NCBI RefSeq assembly: GCF_034092415.1 | Contig: NZ_CP139304.1 | Location: 721,001-785,000, forward strand | Reading direction: 5' to 3' | Length of the DNA: 64,000 nucleotides | DNA from: Prochlorococcus sp. MIT 1341 | Lineage (GTDB): Bacteria > Cyanobacteriota > Cyanobacteriia > PCC-6307 > Cyanobiaceae | Shown here: positions 32,789-42,854 of the stretch, piece after piece | Layout: each line of letters opens with the position of its first letter | Numbering within the stretch: the stretch's first letter is position 1 | Position numbers and translations under genes: made by a program | The notes under the pieces: generated by a model | The model's input: the letters and a program-made list of their open reading frames with translations, nothing else | What the model was told of the DNA's origin: nothing | The model's database searches: none

Positions 32789-33289
32789 ATGGCAAATCTA
32801 ACCTTTCCAAAAGCACTCCAGCAGAATAAAAGGCCTTTCTGGCCCTTAAGCTATAGTCTTTTGAAAAACATTCTTGATGATCAAATCACTGATCGCTTCG
32901 TTGTAGAACTCGTTTGGGAAAGGCTTGGTTATGTTCCTGTAGATATATCATCGGGCATCTGGAAACCCAGTTCTTTTACTCCTCAGGATTGGTCATTAGC
33001 TTTTCCTGAAGCACCTGAATTAATTTCGCAAAGAAAAGCATCTATTCAATTAACAAGATCTATTCCCAGCCCATACAAGCAACTCTTAAAAGAAAAGTTG
33101 AAGTTTAATGGTTATCAAATTGGAGAGCTCTACCCAAGGCGAACCAGAAGAGCAACAGCTGTCAATTGGTTAATTGCTTGGACGGTTTCTTTAGGGAAAG
33201 AGCTAGCCGATGTCGGTCCAATACCAGCTCTTTTACCTGTTCCTGAAAATCCTCTTGAAGGCCATCCTGGTGATCCATCTATTGCTTAA
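32789..33289 (+). CDS. DUF1823 family protein
   Basis: A 166-residue conserved cyanobacterial protein of unknown function. The typical blocks FWPLSYSLLKNILDDQITD, VELVWERLGY and LYPRRTRRATAVNWLIAW are present. It is soluble with no enzyme motif. It is divergent from dus and followed after 84 bp by der. Confidence 0.8.
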   Translation: MANLTFPKALQQNKRPFWPLSYSLLKNILDDQITDRFVVELVWERLGYVPVDISSGIWKPSSFTPQDWSLAFPEAPELISQRKASIQLTRSIPSPYKQLLKEKLKFNGYQIGELYPRRTRRATAVNWLIAWTVSLGKELADVGPIPALLPVPENPLEGHPGDPSIA

Positions 33290-33373
33290 TTGCAATTAAG
33301 ATAAAAAAACATCACGAAATTGGTTAATCTTAATTGTCTATGTAGGGTGAAAATGTTTAAGGGGAATAATTAA

Positions 33374-34741
33374 GTGGGGAGGCCAGTTTTAGCCATAATC
33401 GGTCGGCCTAACGTAGGAAAGTCGACTCTCGTTAATCGCCTTTGCCGTAGTCGTGAAGCCATAGTTCATGATGAGCCAGGTGTTACCAGGGACCGTACAT
33501 ACCAAGATGGGTTTTGGAAAGATCGTGAATTCAAGGTGATTGATACTGGAGGACTGGTCTTCAATGATGACAGTGAGTTTCTTCCAGAAATTCGCGAGCA
33601 AGCAAATTTGGCACTTGCCGAAGCTTCTGTCGCACTACTAATCGTCGATGGGCAACAAGGAATTACAGCCTCAGATGAGGCCATTGCTGAGTGGTTGCGA
33701 ATTCAGCCATGCAAAATACTTTTAGGGGTAAACAAGTGTGAGTCTCCTGAACAAGGTCTTGCTATGGCTGCAGAATTTTGGCGCCTTGGGCTAGGAGAAC
33801 CCTTCCCGATTTCAGCAATTCACGGGGCTGGAACAGGAGATTTGCTGGATCAAGTTTTAACTCTCTTTCCCCCCAAAGAACTAGAAGTCAGTGAGAAAGA
33901 ACCTATTCAAATTGCAATTATTGGCAGACCCAATGTAGGAAAATCAAGCTTATTAAATGCAATATGTGGTGCACCTAGAGCCATAGTCAGCCCAACAAGA
34001 GGCACCACGAGGGACACAATAGATACAAGTTTAGAAAAAGAAGGACAATTATGGCGACTGATTGATACTGCGGGGATAAGACGGCGCAAAAGTGTTAGCT
34101 ATGGCCCTGAATTCTTTGGAATCAATAGAACATTCAAAGCAATTGAACGAAGTGATATTTGTATTCTTGTTATTGATGCCTTAGATGGTGTAACGGAACA
34201 AGATCAACGCCTAGCAGGCAGAATAGAAGAATATGGACGTTCTTGCGTTGTCGTTGTCAACAAATGGGATGCAGTTGAAAAAGATAGTCATACCATGACA
34301 TCATTTGAGAAAGAACTACGTGCAAAACTATATTTTCTCGATTGGGCAACAATGCTTTTTACCTCTGCCCTCACTGGTCAAAGAGTAGGTAGCATTTTTT
34401 CACTGGCAACCCTAGCCGTAGAACAACACCGAAGACGTGTTAGTACTTCTGTTGTCAATGAAGTTCTGAAAGAAGCTTTAAGTTGGCGTAATCCACCGAC
34501 AACTCGAGGAGGTAGGCAAGGAAAACTTTATTATGGGACTCAGGTTGCAACTCAACCGCCAACCTTCTCATTATTTGTTAATGACCCAAAATTATTTGGT
34601 GAAACCTACCGAAGATATGTCGAGCGCCAAATACGTGAAGGCCTTGGGTTTGAAGGTACCCCTTTGAAATTATTCTGGCGGGGAAAGCAACAAAGACAGA
34701 TCGAAAAAGATTTAGCCCGCCAAAAGAACCAATCAGACTAG
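33374..34741 (+). CDS. der: ribosome biogenesis GTPase Der
   Basis: A 455-residue tandem GTPase (EngA) needed for 50S assembly. Two G domains are visible: [10 protein letters not shown] near residue 11 with DTGG, then [10 protein letters not shown] with DTAGI and NKWD. The C-terminal KH-like domain follows (about 355-440). The start is a GTG at 33374, giving the family N-terminus [14 protein letters not shown]. It is followed 4 bp later by the ECF transporter gene, likely one transcript. Confidence 0.97.
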   Translation: MGRPVLAIIGRPNVGKSTLVNRLCRSREAIVHDEPGVTRDRTYQDGFWKDREFKVIDTGGLVFNDDSEFLPEIREQANLALAEASVALLIVDGQQGITASDEAIAEWLRIQPCKILLGVNKCESPEQGLAMAAEFWRLGLGEPFPISAIHGAGTGDLLDQVLTLFPPKELEVSEKEPIQIAIIGRPNVGKSSLLNAICGAPRAIVSPTRGTTRDTIDTSLEKEGQLWRLIDTAGIRRRKSVSYGPEFFGINRTFKAIERSDICILVIDALDGVTEQDQRLAGRIEEYGRSCVVVVNKWDAVEKDSHTMTSFEKELRAKLYFLDWATMLFTSALTGQRVGSIFSLATLAVEQHRRRVSTSVVNEVLKEALSWRNPPTTRGGRQGKLYYGTQVATQPPTFSLFVNDPKLFGETYRRYVERQIREGLGFEGTPLKLFWRGKQQRQIEKDLARQKNQSD

Positions 34742-34745
34742 ATCT

Positions 34746-35660
34746 ATGGACTGGTTAAGACAAGTTCCAATTGGGCAGTATGCAGCAGGCAGTTCAGGGT
34801 GGTTGAGATTATTAGACCCACGATTGAAATTTGCTTGGGTATTAATGTTTCTATTAACTCCAGTCCTTGCAGGACCCTCTTGGCGAGTTTCGCTAGTTAT
34901 AGCTCTTTTTGTTCTAACTTTCATCAGTTCTATCCCTAGAAGAGTTTGGAGCAGATCTCTGTCTTTACTAATTCTACTAGCACTAATCTTTGGAGGGTTA
35001 TCAATGTTTTTACCAACCGGCGATCAATCACCTTTACTAAATGCACGTTATCCCGAAGAGTTAGATGGCTTGAAATTAATCGGTCCTTCTTGGGAGCTTT
35101 TAAACATAGGGCCTTTGAGAGTTGGTGCAATTGTTATAGGACCTTTAATTGTTGTCCGCAGATCCGCAGAGTTGGGAGTGAACACTGCAACTTTGATTTT
35201 CACTGTCGTTCACAGCGTAAACCTAATGTTGCTAACCACTCCTCCAGAAGAACTCGTATGGGCTTTGAGCTGGTTCATGTCCCCCCTCGCATATATAAGG
35301 GCACCGGTTGATCGCATAAGTTTCCAGTTACTTTTAGCACTTCGGTTTCTCCCTTTGGTTCAGGAAGAATTACAAAACCTCCTGCGATCTTTAGCAATTC
35401 GAGCAGTTAATCTCAAAGAGCTTGGGTTCAAGGCTTCCGTAGGACTTCTTCTTTCAGTAGGAGAAAGACTTATTGCTAATATCCTTTTAAGAGCGGAGCA
35501 AGGTGCCGATGCGCTTTTAGTGCGAGGCGGTTATTGGCTTTCTCCAGAGCAATTCAGACCAGAACAACTGCTGAGAAAATCTTACCGGTGGCTAAATATT
35601 AGTTCAGGGATATTGCTTTTTCTGGTTTTGTTCTTAAGGAGGAAGTACGGTGCTTTTTGA
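34746..35660 (+). CDS. energy-coupling factor transporter T component-like (CbiQ/EcfT)
   Basis: A 304-residue membrane protein with five or six membrane segments. The T-component feature is the cytoplasmic Ala-Arg-Gly-type motif, here near LRAEQGADALLVRG, and TTPPEELVWAL matches the family. It would couple an ABC ATPase pair to a substrate-capturing S subunit, which is not encoded nearby. The cyanobacterial homologue often lies upstream of pipX, as it does here; their frames overlap or nearly touch. Confidence 0.85.
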   Translation: MDWLRQVPIGQYAAGSSGWLRLLDPRLKFAWVLMFLLTPVLAGPSWRVSLVIALFVLTFISSIPRRVWSRSLSLLILLALIFGGLSMFLPTGDQSPLLNARYPEELDGLKLIGPSWELLNIGPLRVGAIVIGPLIVVRRSAELGVNTATLIFTVVHSVNLMLLTTPPEELVWALSWFMSPLAYIRAPVDRISFQLLLALRFLPLVQEELQNLLRSLAIRAVNLKELGFKASVGLLLSVGERLIANILLRAEQGADALLVRGGYWLSPEQFRPEQLLRKSYRWLNISSGILLFLVLFLRRKYGAF

Positions 35661-35677
35661 ATTCAGTCTTTTTAATA

Positions 35678-35944
35678 GTGACAGCTGAGCGATATTTAAA
35701 CCATCCCAACTTTGGGATGCTTTATCTCGTTTCACCTGCTGGGGAAGGAAGGGATGTTTATGCAACTTTGTATGCCCAGAAGATGTTCTTCTTGGTAACG
35801 CTTCAGCCAAGAGGGTCTGATTTTGAAGTCATCCCTTATCAGGATGCCAGGCATTATGCAGAGATGAATTTATCTAGGTGTAAACGTGATAAACCCTCCG
35901 AATTTGATACTTGGCAAGAACTCTTCCATCAGACCTTTATATAA
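35678..35944 (+). CDS. pipX: PipX, NtcA co-activator and PII partner
   Basis: An 88-residue Tudor-like nitrogen-signalling protein. YLNHPNFGMLY, YATLYAQKMFFLVTL and WQELFHQTFI are hallmark stretches. PipX binds NtcA when 2-oxoglutarate is high and is taken up by PII otherwise. The GTG at 35678 (giving TAERYLNHP) matches family length; a TTG seven codons earlier overlaps the previous gene. It is followed by pipY, the normal cyanobacterial operon. Confidence 0.93.
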   Translation: MTAERYLNHPNFGMLYLVSPAGEGRDVYATLYAQKMFFLVTLQPRGSDFEVIPYQDARHYAEMNLSRCKRDKPSEFDTWQELFHQTFI

Positions 35945-35954
35945 TTAAGTTGAT

Positions 35955-36593
35955 ATGCTCCTGGAGAATTGGGAACAATTACGCAAACAACTCCCAGACG
36001 GAGTTAATTTGCTTGCAGTAAGCAAAGGGCATCCCTCAGAAAAAATCCGCTACCTTGCAGAATTGGGGCAGATTGATTTTGGGGAAAGTCGTTTACAAGA
36101 GGCTCTCCTCAAGTTCAATGCTCTAGGAGATCTAAAACAGATTAAATGGCATTTTATTGGGCGCTTACAATCAAATAAGGTAAGAGGAGTAGTGCAAAAT
36201 TTCGATTTTATTCACTCTGTAGATAGCCAATTACTCGCCGAAAGAATCTCAAGAATAGCGGTTGAAGAAAACAGAACTATTCAGATTATGCTTCAGGTTA
36301 AACTTGCCAAAGATCCCACTAAAGGAGGTTTCAATCCGGAAAACCTCCAAAGGGTGATTCCAATGATTCACAGTCTCTCAAACATAAAAACAACTGGTCT
36401 TATGACCATGGCACCTATCAATTTTGGTAAGGAAGAGAGAAGAAATCTATTCGGCCAATGTCGATCCTTAGCAAATCAACTTGATTTAAAAGAATGTTCG
36501 ATGGGTATGAGTTCAGATTGGGAAGAGGCTCTAAAAGCAGGAGCTACATGGCTACGACTTGGTTCTAGTGTGTTTGGTTACCGTCCAAAATAA
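35955..36593 (+). CDS. pipY: PipY, YggS-family PLP homeostasis protein
   Basis: A 212-residue PLP-binding TIM-barrel protein of the YggS/PROSC family. The PLP Lys is in LLAVSKGHPSEKI, and other family marks are DFGESRLQEAL, WHFIGRLQSNK, TGLMTMAPI, SMGMSSDWEEAL and GSSVFG. It keeps free PLP balanced and is functionally linked with PipX. It lies 10 bp after pipX. Confidence 0.95.
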   Translation: MLLENWEQLRKQLPDGVNLLAVSKGHPSEKIRYLAELGQIDFGESRLQEALLKFNALGDLKQIKWHFIGRLQSNKVRGVVQNFDFIHSVDSQLLAERISRIAVEENRTIQIMLQVKLAKDPTKGGFNPENLQRVIPMIHSLSNIKTTGLMTMAPINFGKEERRNLFGQCRSLANQLDLKECSMGMSSDWEEALKAGATWLRLGSSVFGYRPK

Positions 36594-36753
36594 TTATTAA
36601 AAATTCCAATCTGTCATTAATGAGCTCTTTAAGTCTTGCCCGAGTCTCTTTGGAACGCTATTAGGGGTTAGGTATAGCAGTTTCTTTTTTAGAAGCTCTC
36701 CTAATTGCGGCAATTAGCCACACTTTCACTGTCAGCCTCAGAGGATCTTTAAG

Positions 36754-37317
36754 GTGTCGTTTATTTCTCGTCTTCGTTCCGTCGTCGCTGGTGACGACTA
36801 TTTAGATAACGACTTTGATGATTTGGATTACGAAGGAAGCGATCACTATGACGAAGATCAAGGTCGACCCCCTTCATTCGGTGGGGAGCTTGCTCCATTA
36901 ACAGACCCATCTCCTTTTGGCTTTTCAGGCTCAAAAGTTGTAGGGATGCCAGGAATTTCCTCAGCAACCTCGGAAGTGAATTTGATGGAGCCGAGGAGCT
37001 TTGATGAAATGCCTCGAGCAATCCAAGCACTGAGAGAACGTAAAACCGTAATTCTTAACCTCACAATGATGGAGCCAGATCAGGCACAAAGAGCAGTAGA
37101 TTTTGTAGCAGGCGGAACATTTGCTATTGATGGGCATCAAGAGCGCGTTGGAGAAAGCATCTTTCTATTTGCCCCAAGCTGTGTAAATGTCACCAATTCA
37201 ACTCATGATGACGTCTCATCTCCCACGACAGTTACAAGAGAGTCTGAGACTGTACCCACCGAATCCTCCGCAGCTCCACCACCTGCATGGGGAGAAGCAA
37301 AAGTTGCGAGTATTTAA
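36754..37317 (+). CDS. sepF: cell division protein SepF
   Basis: A 187-residue membrane-attached FtsZ-anchoring protein (YlmF/Cdv2). The N-terminus [14 protein letters not shown] is the amphipathic helix, then an acidic linker with repeated DD, and the core domain [20 protein letters not shown] to [14 protein letters not shown]. The start is a GTG at 36754. It sits between pipY and proC, as in many cyanobacteria and Gram-positive bacteria. Confidence 0.95.
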   Translation: MSFISRLRSVVAGDDYLDNDFDDLDYEGSDHYDEDQGRPPSFGGELAPLTDPSPFGFSGSKVVGMPGISSATSEVNLMEPRSFDEMPRAIQALRERKTVILNLTMMEPDQAQRAVDFVAGGTFAIDGHQERVGESIFLFAPSCVNVTNSTHDDVSSPTTVTRESETVPTESSAAPPPAWGEAKVASI

Positions 37318-37329
37318 TCAAAGAGTCTC

Positions 37330-38163
37330 GTGGATTCCTCATTAGGTGTAGTAGGCCTGGGTCGAATGGCTCAGGCTCTTCTTTTGCCACTGATTAAGAG
37401 TGAAAGTATTCCAATTGGAAATATTTGTGCTGTTGTTAAAAGTGCTGCAAGTATTAAACGTATAAATGATCAATTTCCTAAAGGTTTTAAAGTATTTACT
37501 TCTGAAGATCAAAATGCGAAAGAAGTTTGGAAATCATCAATTGTTCTATTAGCAGTTAAACCTCAACAATTAAATGAAGTTATTACTTCTACTTCACTGA
37601 ACCAATTGCTAAACCCAAATACCTTATTAATTTCTGTACTTGCTGGTGTCTCTCTTAAAAAGCTTCAAAAGTCATTTCCCAATCAATTATGTGTACGCGC
37701 TGTTCCCAATACACCAGCATTTGTAGGGGCTGGTTTGACTGGAATATCTTGGGGTAAAGGCGTCACTACTAAAGAACGTCTTTTAACCAAAGAGCTTTTT
37801 AGCCCCGTAAGTGAAGTTTTAGAGCTCCCTGAATCTCAACTTGATGCCTTCCTTGCTCTCACTTCATCAGGTCCTGCTTATATAGCTTTAATTTCCGAGG
37901 CCCTTGCTGATGGAGCCGTGGCAGCAGGATTACCAAGAGATTTAGCAAGCTACTTAGCACATAGAACCATTGGTGGTACCGCTGAACTCCTTAACCAAAA
38001 AGATCTTCATCCAGGTCAATTGAAAGATATGGTTACATCGCCTGCTGGAACAACAATCGCGGCATTGAGAGAATTAGAAAAAGCTGGCCTTAGATCTGCT
38101 CTTATCGAGGCAGTGATAGCTGCAACTGAAAGAAGCAAAGAGTTGTCTGCTCTAAGCAACTAG
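37330..38163 (+). CDS. proC: pyrroline-5-carboxylate reductase
   Basis: A 277-residue NAD(P)H-dependent enzyme for the last step of proline synthesis. The nucleotide-binding GLGRMAQALL is at the N-terminus, with AVKPQQ and VRAVPNTPAFVGAG, and the substrate domain signature DMVTSPAGTTIAALRELE. The start is a GTG at 37330. It ends 12 bp inside the convergent glycosyltransferase. Confidence 0.95.
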   Translation: MDSSLGVVGLGRMAQALLLPLIKSESIPIGNICAVVKSAASIKRINDQFPKGFKVFTSEDQNAKEVWKSSIVLLAVKPQQLNEVITSTSLNQLLNPNTLLISVLAGVSLKKLQKSFPNQLCVRAVPNTPAFVGAGLTGISWGKGVTTKERLLTKELFSPVSEVLELPESQLDAFLALTSSGPAYIALISEALADGAVAAGLPRDLASYLAHRTIGGTAELLNQKDLHPGQLKDMVTSPAGTTIAALRELEKAGLRSALIEAVIAATERSKELSALSN

Positions 38164-39330
38164 AGGTGTAGCACCAAGCAATTCACCATAGAGGCCTTCT
38201 AATGCATCAATATTTCTGGTTAGGGTATACCTCTCAAGAACTCTCCCTCTAGCTCTTCGACCTAATTCAGAAGTCAAAACAGGTTGATCCCTTAGTACCG
38301 GGAGCAATGTTCTTAATTGAGTCGTTACCCCTTGAGTGCTCAACACTATCCCAGCACCACCATCAAGGACTTCACCATCAGCCCCTGCATTAGTTGCCAC
38401 ACAAGCCGTACCTGTTGCCATAGCCTCAAGCAAAGCAAGAGAAAGACCTTCAACTAAACTCGGCAAAATGAAAACTTCTGCACATTGCAATAGGGCCACT
38501 TTGGTATCTAAATCAGATTCATAACCCCACCAAAGAACATCACAAAAGCTTGTTAAAGCTGAATTGCTCTCAAGAGTTGGACGAAGAGGTCCATCACCTA
38601 CAACTACGAGTCGGCAACCTTTAGGCTCAACCAATCGCCATGCCCGCAAAAGTGCTTCAACATTCTTTTCAGTAGCAATTCGTCCCATATACAGAAAAAC
38701 CCTTTCCCTCCCTAACTTCTCCCTAACTTCTCTTCTCATTGGACTAGTTCGCTGAGGCCCTGCTGGTGTCCACAATTCTGGATCTACACCATTTGGGATA
38801 ACAGAAAGCCTGTGTTCTCTAACACCAAGTCTTGCAAGCAGATCTGCTTGTAGTTCCGAAAAGACAATGACTCTGTCATACCGAGCTAGTGCTGGTGCAT
38901 AAAGCTGGTATGTGAGTTGTTGAGTACCCGCGGTAAGGTTTCGTATACCTGCATCAAAAGGTGGATGAAAAGTTGCTACCAAAGGGACTCCAAGCTGCTG
39001 ACATAGTTCCGGAAGTCTGAAGTCAAGAGGAGAAAGAGTCAGGCTCGCGTGTACAAGGTCCGGCTGTAGGCGTTCAAGGGATTCTCTTAATTCTCTTTGA
39101 GCACCTGGTGAAGGAATTGTATAAACCTGAGACTTAACTAAATATGGAAGGCTTACATCTGGATCATTTGCAAGCAATGATGTTTCACTAATGCCAGGGC
39201 TTTTGGGATTGTCAAAATGAATAAAGCTGGTTTGATGCCCACGCTGCCTAAGGGCTTCAATCGTGCTGAGCCCATAGGTAACATTTCCACAAAATGGAGT
39301 TTTTTTTCCCAGCCAGGCGATATGCGCCAC
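38152..39330 (-). CDS. glycosyltransferase family 1 (GT4-like)
   Basis: A 392-residue GT-B enzyme. The N-terminal Rossmann domain carries LGKKTPFCGNVTYGLSTIEA, and the C-terminal donor domain has VFLYMGRIATEKNVEALLRA, VVVGDGPLR and the E-x7-E signature (PSLVEGLSLALLEAMATG). The GTG at 39330 is preferred as start: the longer ATG form begins at 39411 and would overlap the MFS gene by 50 bp. It is probably a lipid or surface-sugar transferase; the substrate is unknown. Confidence 0.85.
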   Translation of the reverse strand: MAHIAWLGKKTPFCGNVTYGLSTIEALRQRGHQTSFIHFDNPKSPGISETSLLANDPDVSLPYLVKSQVYTIPSPGAQRELRESLERLQPDLVHASLTLSPLDFRLPELCQQLGVPLVATFHPPFDAGIRNLTAGTQQLTYQLYAPALARYDRVIVFSELQADLLARLGVREHRLSVIPNGVDPELWTPAGPQRTSPMRREVREKLGRERVFLYMGRIATEKNVEALLRAWRLVEPKGCRLVVVGDGPLRPTLESNSALTSFCDVLWWGYESDLDTKVALLQCAEVFILPSLVEGLSLALLEAMATGTACVATNAGADGEVLDGGAGIVLSTQGVTTQLRTLLPVLRDQPVLTSELGRRARGRVLERYTLTRNIDALEGLYGELLGATPLVA

Positions 39331-39361
39331 CTGCTGTCCTTCAACTAAGTCCCAATTTAAA

Positions 39362-40747
39362 TTAACAACGTTGCCTCCATGGAAGTTCAAGGAATGCTGA
39401 GACAAGTGCAAGCATTGCCAACAACCAAAGAACAGGAGTTAATCCATATCGACTAACCATGGCCCCAGCAAGTACTAAAGGAAGACTCAATGAAATATTG
39501 ATTAAATTATTTTGCAAGCCAAAAACCTTACCGCGCTGAGCTTCTGGAGTATCTTCCTGCAGGGTAGTTTGTGCAGGGATAGCAACCAGTGCTGCACCCA
39601 CACCCAGAACACCACATAAAAGCAAGGTTGAGGAAAGTAATCCTTTAAGCTGGCCAAGAAGAATAAGACTAAATGTAATTGTTCCTAACCCGGTTGCAGA
39701 AAGTTTTCGACGATCAAAAGAATGACCTACTTGGGCAATTACCAATGCTCCAGCCGCCATCCCAATCGCACTAATGGCTAATAAAGTTCCAAAACGTGTT
39801 GGGCCAAGTTCTGGGATAAAAGAAGCCAAGCTTATGGCTAATACATATAAAGCAGCTAATAAGCTATAAAGCAATACAAGGTGCAGCATCGCATTTCTGA
39901 TTGTGGTTTTTTTCCTAAGGATTTGAAGGCCTTCTCCAACTTCATCCCACAATTTTTCTTTGCCTGCTGAACGAGCAGACTCTTTTAATTTGATAGTACT
40001 GATACTAATTGCAGCAATTCCATAGCAAAACGGTAGAAGTATAAATTCGCCTCCAGAAATCCCAATTTTCAAGAAGACCTGATTTAGTAGACGCAAAATT
40101 GGGTCCCCTAAAGCAAAGCCGACAATGGTTGCTCCCATACTCGTTGCCTGATAAAGGGAGTTTGCAGCTAATAAATGTTTCTGAGGAACCAATAAAGGAA
40201 TAGTTGCCTGCTCAGCAGGAGCAAAAAACTGTGTAAGTACCGATTCAAAAAAAGTCATTACTAACAGAGTCCAATAACCCCAACTAAGGCCTAAAAAATG
40301 TGGGCCAGGAAGGAGACAAAATGGTGCAAAAATGACTAACAGTGCTCGCATTCCATTTGAGGCAACCATTACTCTTCTTTTTGGCCAACGATCAGCCCAA
40401 ACACCAGCAACTGTGCCTAAAATCATTGCCGGGAGAGTATTTGCGACATAAATCCCAGTTGCCAACAATGTGATCATTTGGGCACGGGTTTGCAAATCCA
40501 TGCGTATAACAGCTGCGACTTCTGCAAGTGCATCATTTGTCTGAGGAGAAGTAGTCACCCAGTATTGGGCGATCAAATAAACCATCAAAACTATGTAGAA
40601 CTTATCTGCAAGCTGAGAAAAAATTTGGCCAATCCAAAGCCTTCGAAACCCATCTAATTTAAGAACAGCCTGCAAGCCTCTATTTCCCTCAGGGTTCTTA
40701 CCTGTAGGGAGTGCGGGTTCAGGATTATTGAGGTTTAGACCACTCAA
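39362..40747 (-). CDS. major facilitator superfamily transporter
   Basis: A 461-residue inner-membrane protein with about 12 membrane segments. The MFS loop motif is seen as GVWADRWPKRRVM. An odd N-terminal region of about 30 residues precedes the first helix, and an AEQATIPLLVPQKHL stretch resembles the enterobactin-exporter-like/MFS_3 group. Probably an exporter. It is followed by the glycosyltransferase and preceded by recO on the same strand. Confidence 0.85.
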   Translation of the reverse strand: MSGLNLNNPEPALPTGKNPEGNRGLQAVLKLDGFRRLWIGQIFSQLADKFYIVLMVYLIAQYWVTTSPQTNDALAEVAAVIRMDLQTRAQMITLLATGIYVANTLPAMILGTVAGVWADRWPKRRVMVASNGMRALLVIFAPFCLLPGPHFLGLSWGYWTLLVMTFFESVLTQFFAPAEQATIPLLVPQKHLLAANSLYQATSMGATIVGFALGDPILRLLNQVFLKIGISGGEFILLPFCYGIAAISISTIKLKESARSAGKEKLWDEVGEGLQILRKKTTIRNAMLHLVLLYSLLAALYVLAISLASFIPELGPTRFGTLLAISAIGMAAGALVIAQVGHSFDRRKLSATGLGTITFSLILLGQLKGLLSSTLLLCGVLGVGAALVAIPAQTTLQEDTPEAQRGKVFGLQNNLINISLSLPLVLAGAMVSRYGLTPVLWLLAMLALVSAFLELPWRQRC

Positions 40748-40790
40748 GATTTTTTACCCCCAACCATGATCGCCCATAACGAATATTTAA

Positions 40791-41576
40791 TTAGTTGATA
40801 ATTGCCTCTCGCAACATCGCAAGAGAACGAATTTCCGTTGACAAATGACTTTTGATCCAACATTCGACAACTCCCAACAATCTCAGCCAGACATGCTTCG
40901 GTCCCATAAGACGTCCATTTTTACCCATAGGGAGTTCAGCTCTGACTAGCCTTTGCAAAAGAGCCAACTCAGATGGATTAAGCCTAAAAGCTGAGTTTTC
41001 ATGAGCTCCAATAGCAAAACCTTCATTAGGGATGAGACTACATTCCCATGTCCAGTCACCCAATGGTGGATTCAAAAAATCGCCACTGCGGCAGCACTTT
41101 TGCAATGGCATAGCGTAGCCACCAAGGGAAAAAAGGTGTATACACCCCTGGGTAACACTTGCAATAATTAAGCATTGATCAGATTCTTTTCCCTTCCCAA
41201 AAGCTTCTAAACGTTCAAGATGCATTAAAACGGTACTTAACAAACCAGGAATAGGGTCATTTACCGTGACGAGACTTAGGCAGAGTTCAGCTAAAGCCTG
41301 TGCCGCAGCGAGTGTCTCTAACTTTTGACCAACCCCATTAAAACTATGTAGAACTTTTAGGTGCTTAACTCTTGCAAGTCCTTTAGGTGCATTAACGAAA
41401 AGATCTAAATAGGTTAATGGTGTAGCTGCCGCAAGTCTGCTTTTTGGTCGCCTTGCCCCTGGGACAGCAAGTCTTGTCAAACCTTCTTGATCACTCAAAA
41501 TTGTCGCGAGGCGATCATGTTCGCCAAGTGGTCCAATCTTTAAGACAAGGCCTTGAATCTTTTTATCTAGGGTCAC
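40791..41576 (-). CDS. recO: DNA repair protein RecO
   Basis: A 261-residue protein of the RecFOR recombination pathway, loading RecA on SSB-coated DNA. The OB-fold N-terminus GLVLKIGPLGEHDRL and PGARRPKSRLAAATPL are typical, as is LDLFVNAPKGLARV. Start is a GTG at 41576, one base after the deoC stop, so the two are coupled. Confidence 0.88.
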   Translation of the reverse strand: MTLDKKIQGLVLKIGPLGEHDRLATILSDQEGLTRLAVPGARRPKSRLAAATPLTYLDLFVNAPKGLARVKHLKVLHSFNGVGQKLETLAAAQALAELCLSLVTVNDPIPGLLSTVLMHLERLEAFGKGKESDQCLIIASVTQGCIHLFSLGGYAMPLQKCCRSGDFLNPPLGDWTWECSLIPNEGFAIGAHENSAFRLNPSELALLQRLVRAELPMGKNGRLMGPKHVWLRLLGVVECWIKSHLSTEIRSLAMLREAIIN

Positions 41577-41577
41577 A

Positions 41578-42255
41578 CTATTTATTACGCAGAAACTGCA
41601 TAATCTCAGGACCTTTACTTGTCCCTACAAGAGTTGCACCTGCATGAAGAACCTCAAGGGTTTTCTCGAGCGTATGCATACCTCCTACTGCCTTTATTTG
41701 AGAACACTGACCTGTAATATTTACCAAATTTTTAATATCTTCTAATGTCACAATACGTCCAAATCCATTACCAGTTTGAAAACCAATCACCCCTGCTTCA
41801 AGGGAAGCTTGAACAGCAATTTTGAGATTGGGAGGCGATAAGTTTTGCATATCCAAAATTGTTCGTACTGGCAAACCTAAAGAGCAAATTTCAAAAAGCT
41901 CTTCCCCAAAACTATTAGTATCTCCCTTATTAAGGAAGTCAAAATTTGGAACCACTTCTAATTCTTCAGCCCCATGTTCTATCGCCCATTCAGCTTGAGC
42001 TAGCTTTAATAACTTAGGAATATCGCCAAAAGGAAATGAAATCACAGTAATGAGCTTCGTCTCACAAGTCTTCCCAAGTCTTTCTCGGGCGAGAGGCAGC
42101 CTATTGAGACTCGTGCACAATCCTCCAAAGCCAAGGTGTTTTGAAGCATCACAAATTTGATTAAAAATATCTTCCTCAAGGTGTGGATTTAACACCGCCT
42201 GATTCAGTAGGGGCGCCAAATCCGATCTAGCAAGTTCAGTGATCTTTTCTTGCAT
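41578..42255 (-). CDS. deoC: deoxyribose-phosphate aldolase
   Basis: A 225-residue class I aldolase splitting deoxyribose-5-phosphate. The Schiff-base Lys is in SQIKAVGGMHTLE, and VISFPFGD and AEELEVVPNFDFL match the family. Its 3' end almost touches recO and its start lies 12 bp from the hpf stop, forming a compact hpf-deoC-recO strand. Confidence 0.9.
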   Translation of the reverse strand: MQEKITELARSDLAPLLNQAVLNPHLEEDIFNQICDASKHLGFGGLCTSLNRLPLARERLGKTCETKLITVISFPFGDIPKLLKLAQAEWAIEHGAEELEVVPNFDFLNKGDTNSFGEELFEICSLGLPVRTILDMQNLSPPNLKIAVQASLEAGVIGFQTGNGFGRIVTLEDIKNLVNITGQCSQIKAVGGMHTLEKTLEVLHAGATLVGTSKGPEIMQFLRNK

Positions 42256-42266
42256 AGATGTTCAAC

Positions 42267-42854
42267 TTATTCGCGAGCCTCTATAAGACCATATCCACCA
42301 TGATTACGTTTATAAATCACCTGCAATTCACCACTACCCTCTTCACGAAAAAGATAAAAGTCATGGTCAATCAGGTCAAGCTGATGTCTAGCCTCTTCAA
42401 CAGTCATTGGCAACATAGCAAAGTATTTTCTACGAATACCTGGTTGGGGGAGATTGACTTTCTTACCTTCTAAAAGAGAACCTTCTACCATAGTTTCACT
42501 TAATACAGCCTCTGTTGTAGGGGTTTCTGAGGCATTGTGCCCAGGGCTGTGGTGGTGATCAGTATTTCGATCTTTATATCTTCTCAATTGGCGACACAAC
42601 TTGCTAGCCACAAGATCAATGCTTGCATAAAGGCTTTCACTTCGTTCTTGGGCTCTAATCACAATGCCATTAGCAAAAACAGTTACTTCTGCTGTTTGTT
42701 GTGGCACCCTTGGATTACGGGCCACTGACAAATGAATGTCTGCTTCTTGTACCATTCCTCCAAAATGGTGACAGGCTTTTTCTAGTTTTGCCTGGGTGTA
42801 CTCACGAATGGCAGGAGTTATTTCGAGATTTCGACCATGGATCAGCAGCTTCAT
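42267..42854 (-). CDS. hpf: ribosome hibernation promoting factor, long form (LrtA)
   Basis: A 195-residue long-type HPF that dimerises inactive ribosomes. The N-terminal domain reads MKLLIHGRNLEITPAIREY and the C-terminal dimerisation domain has RRKYFAMLPMTVEEARHQ and RNHGGYGLIE. In cyanobacteria it is the light-repressed transcript protein LrtA. A strong GGAGGG Shine-Dalgarno sequence lies 6-8 bases before its ATG, inside the 5' end of the divergent lipB reading frame. Confidence 0.95.
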   Translation of the reverse strand: MKLLIHGRNLEITPAIREYTQAKLEKACHHFGGMVQEADIHLSVARNPRVPQQTAEVTVFANGIVIRAQERSESLYASIDLVASKLCRQLRRYKDRNTDHHHSPGHNASETPTTEAVLSETMVEGSLLEGKKVNLPQPGIRRKYFAMLPMTVEEARHQLDLIDHDFYLFREEGSGELQVIYKRNHGGYGLIEARE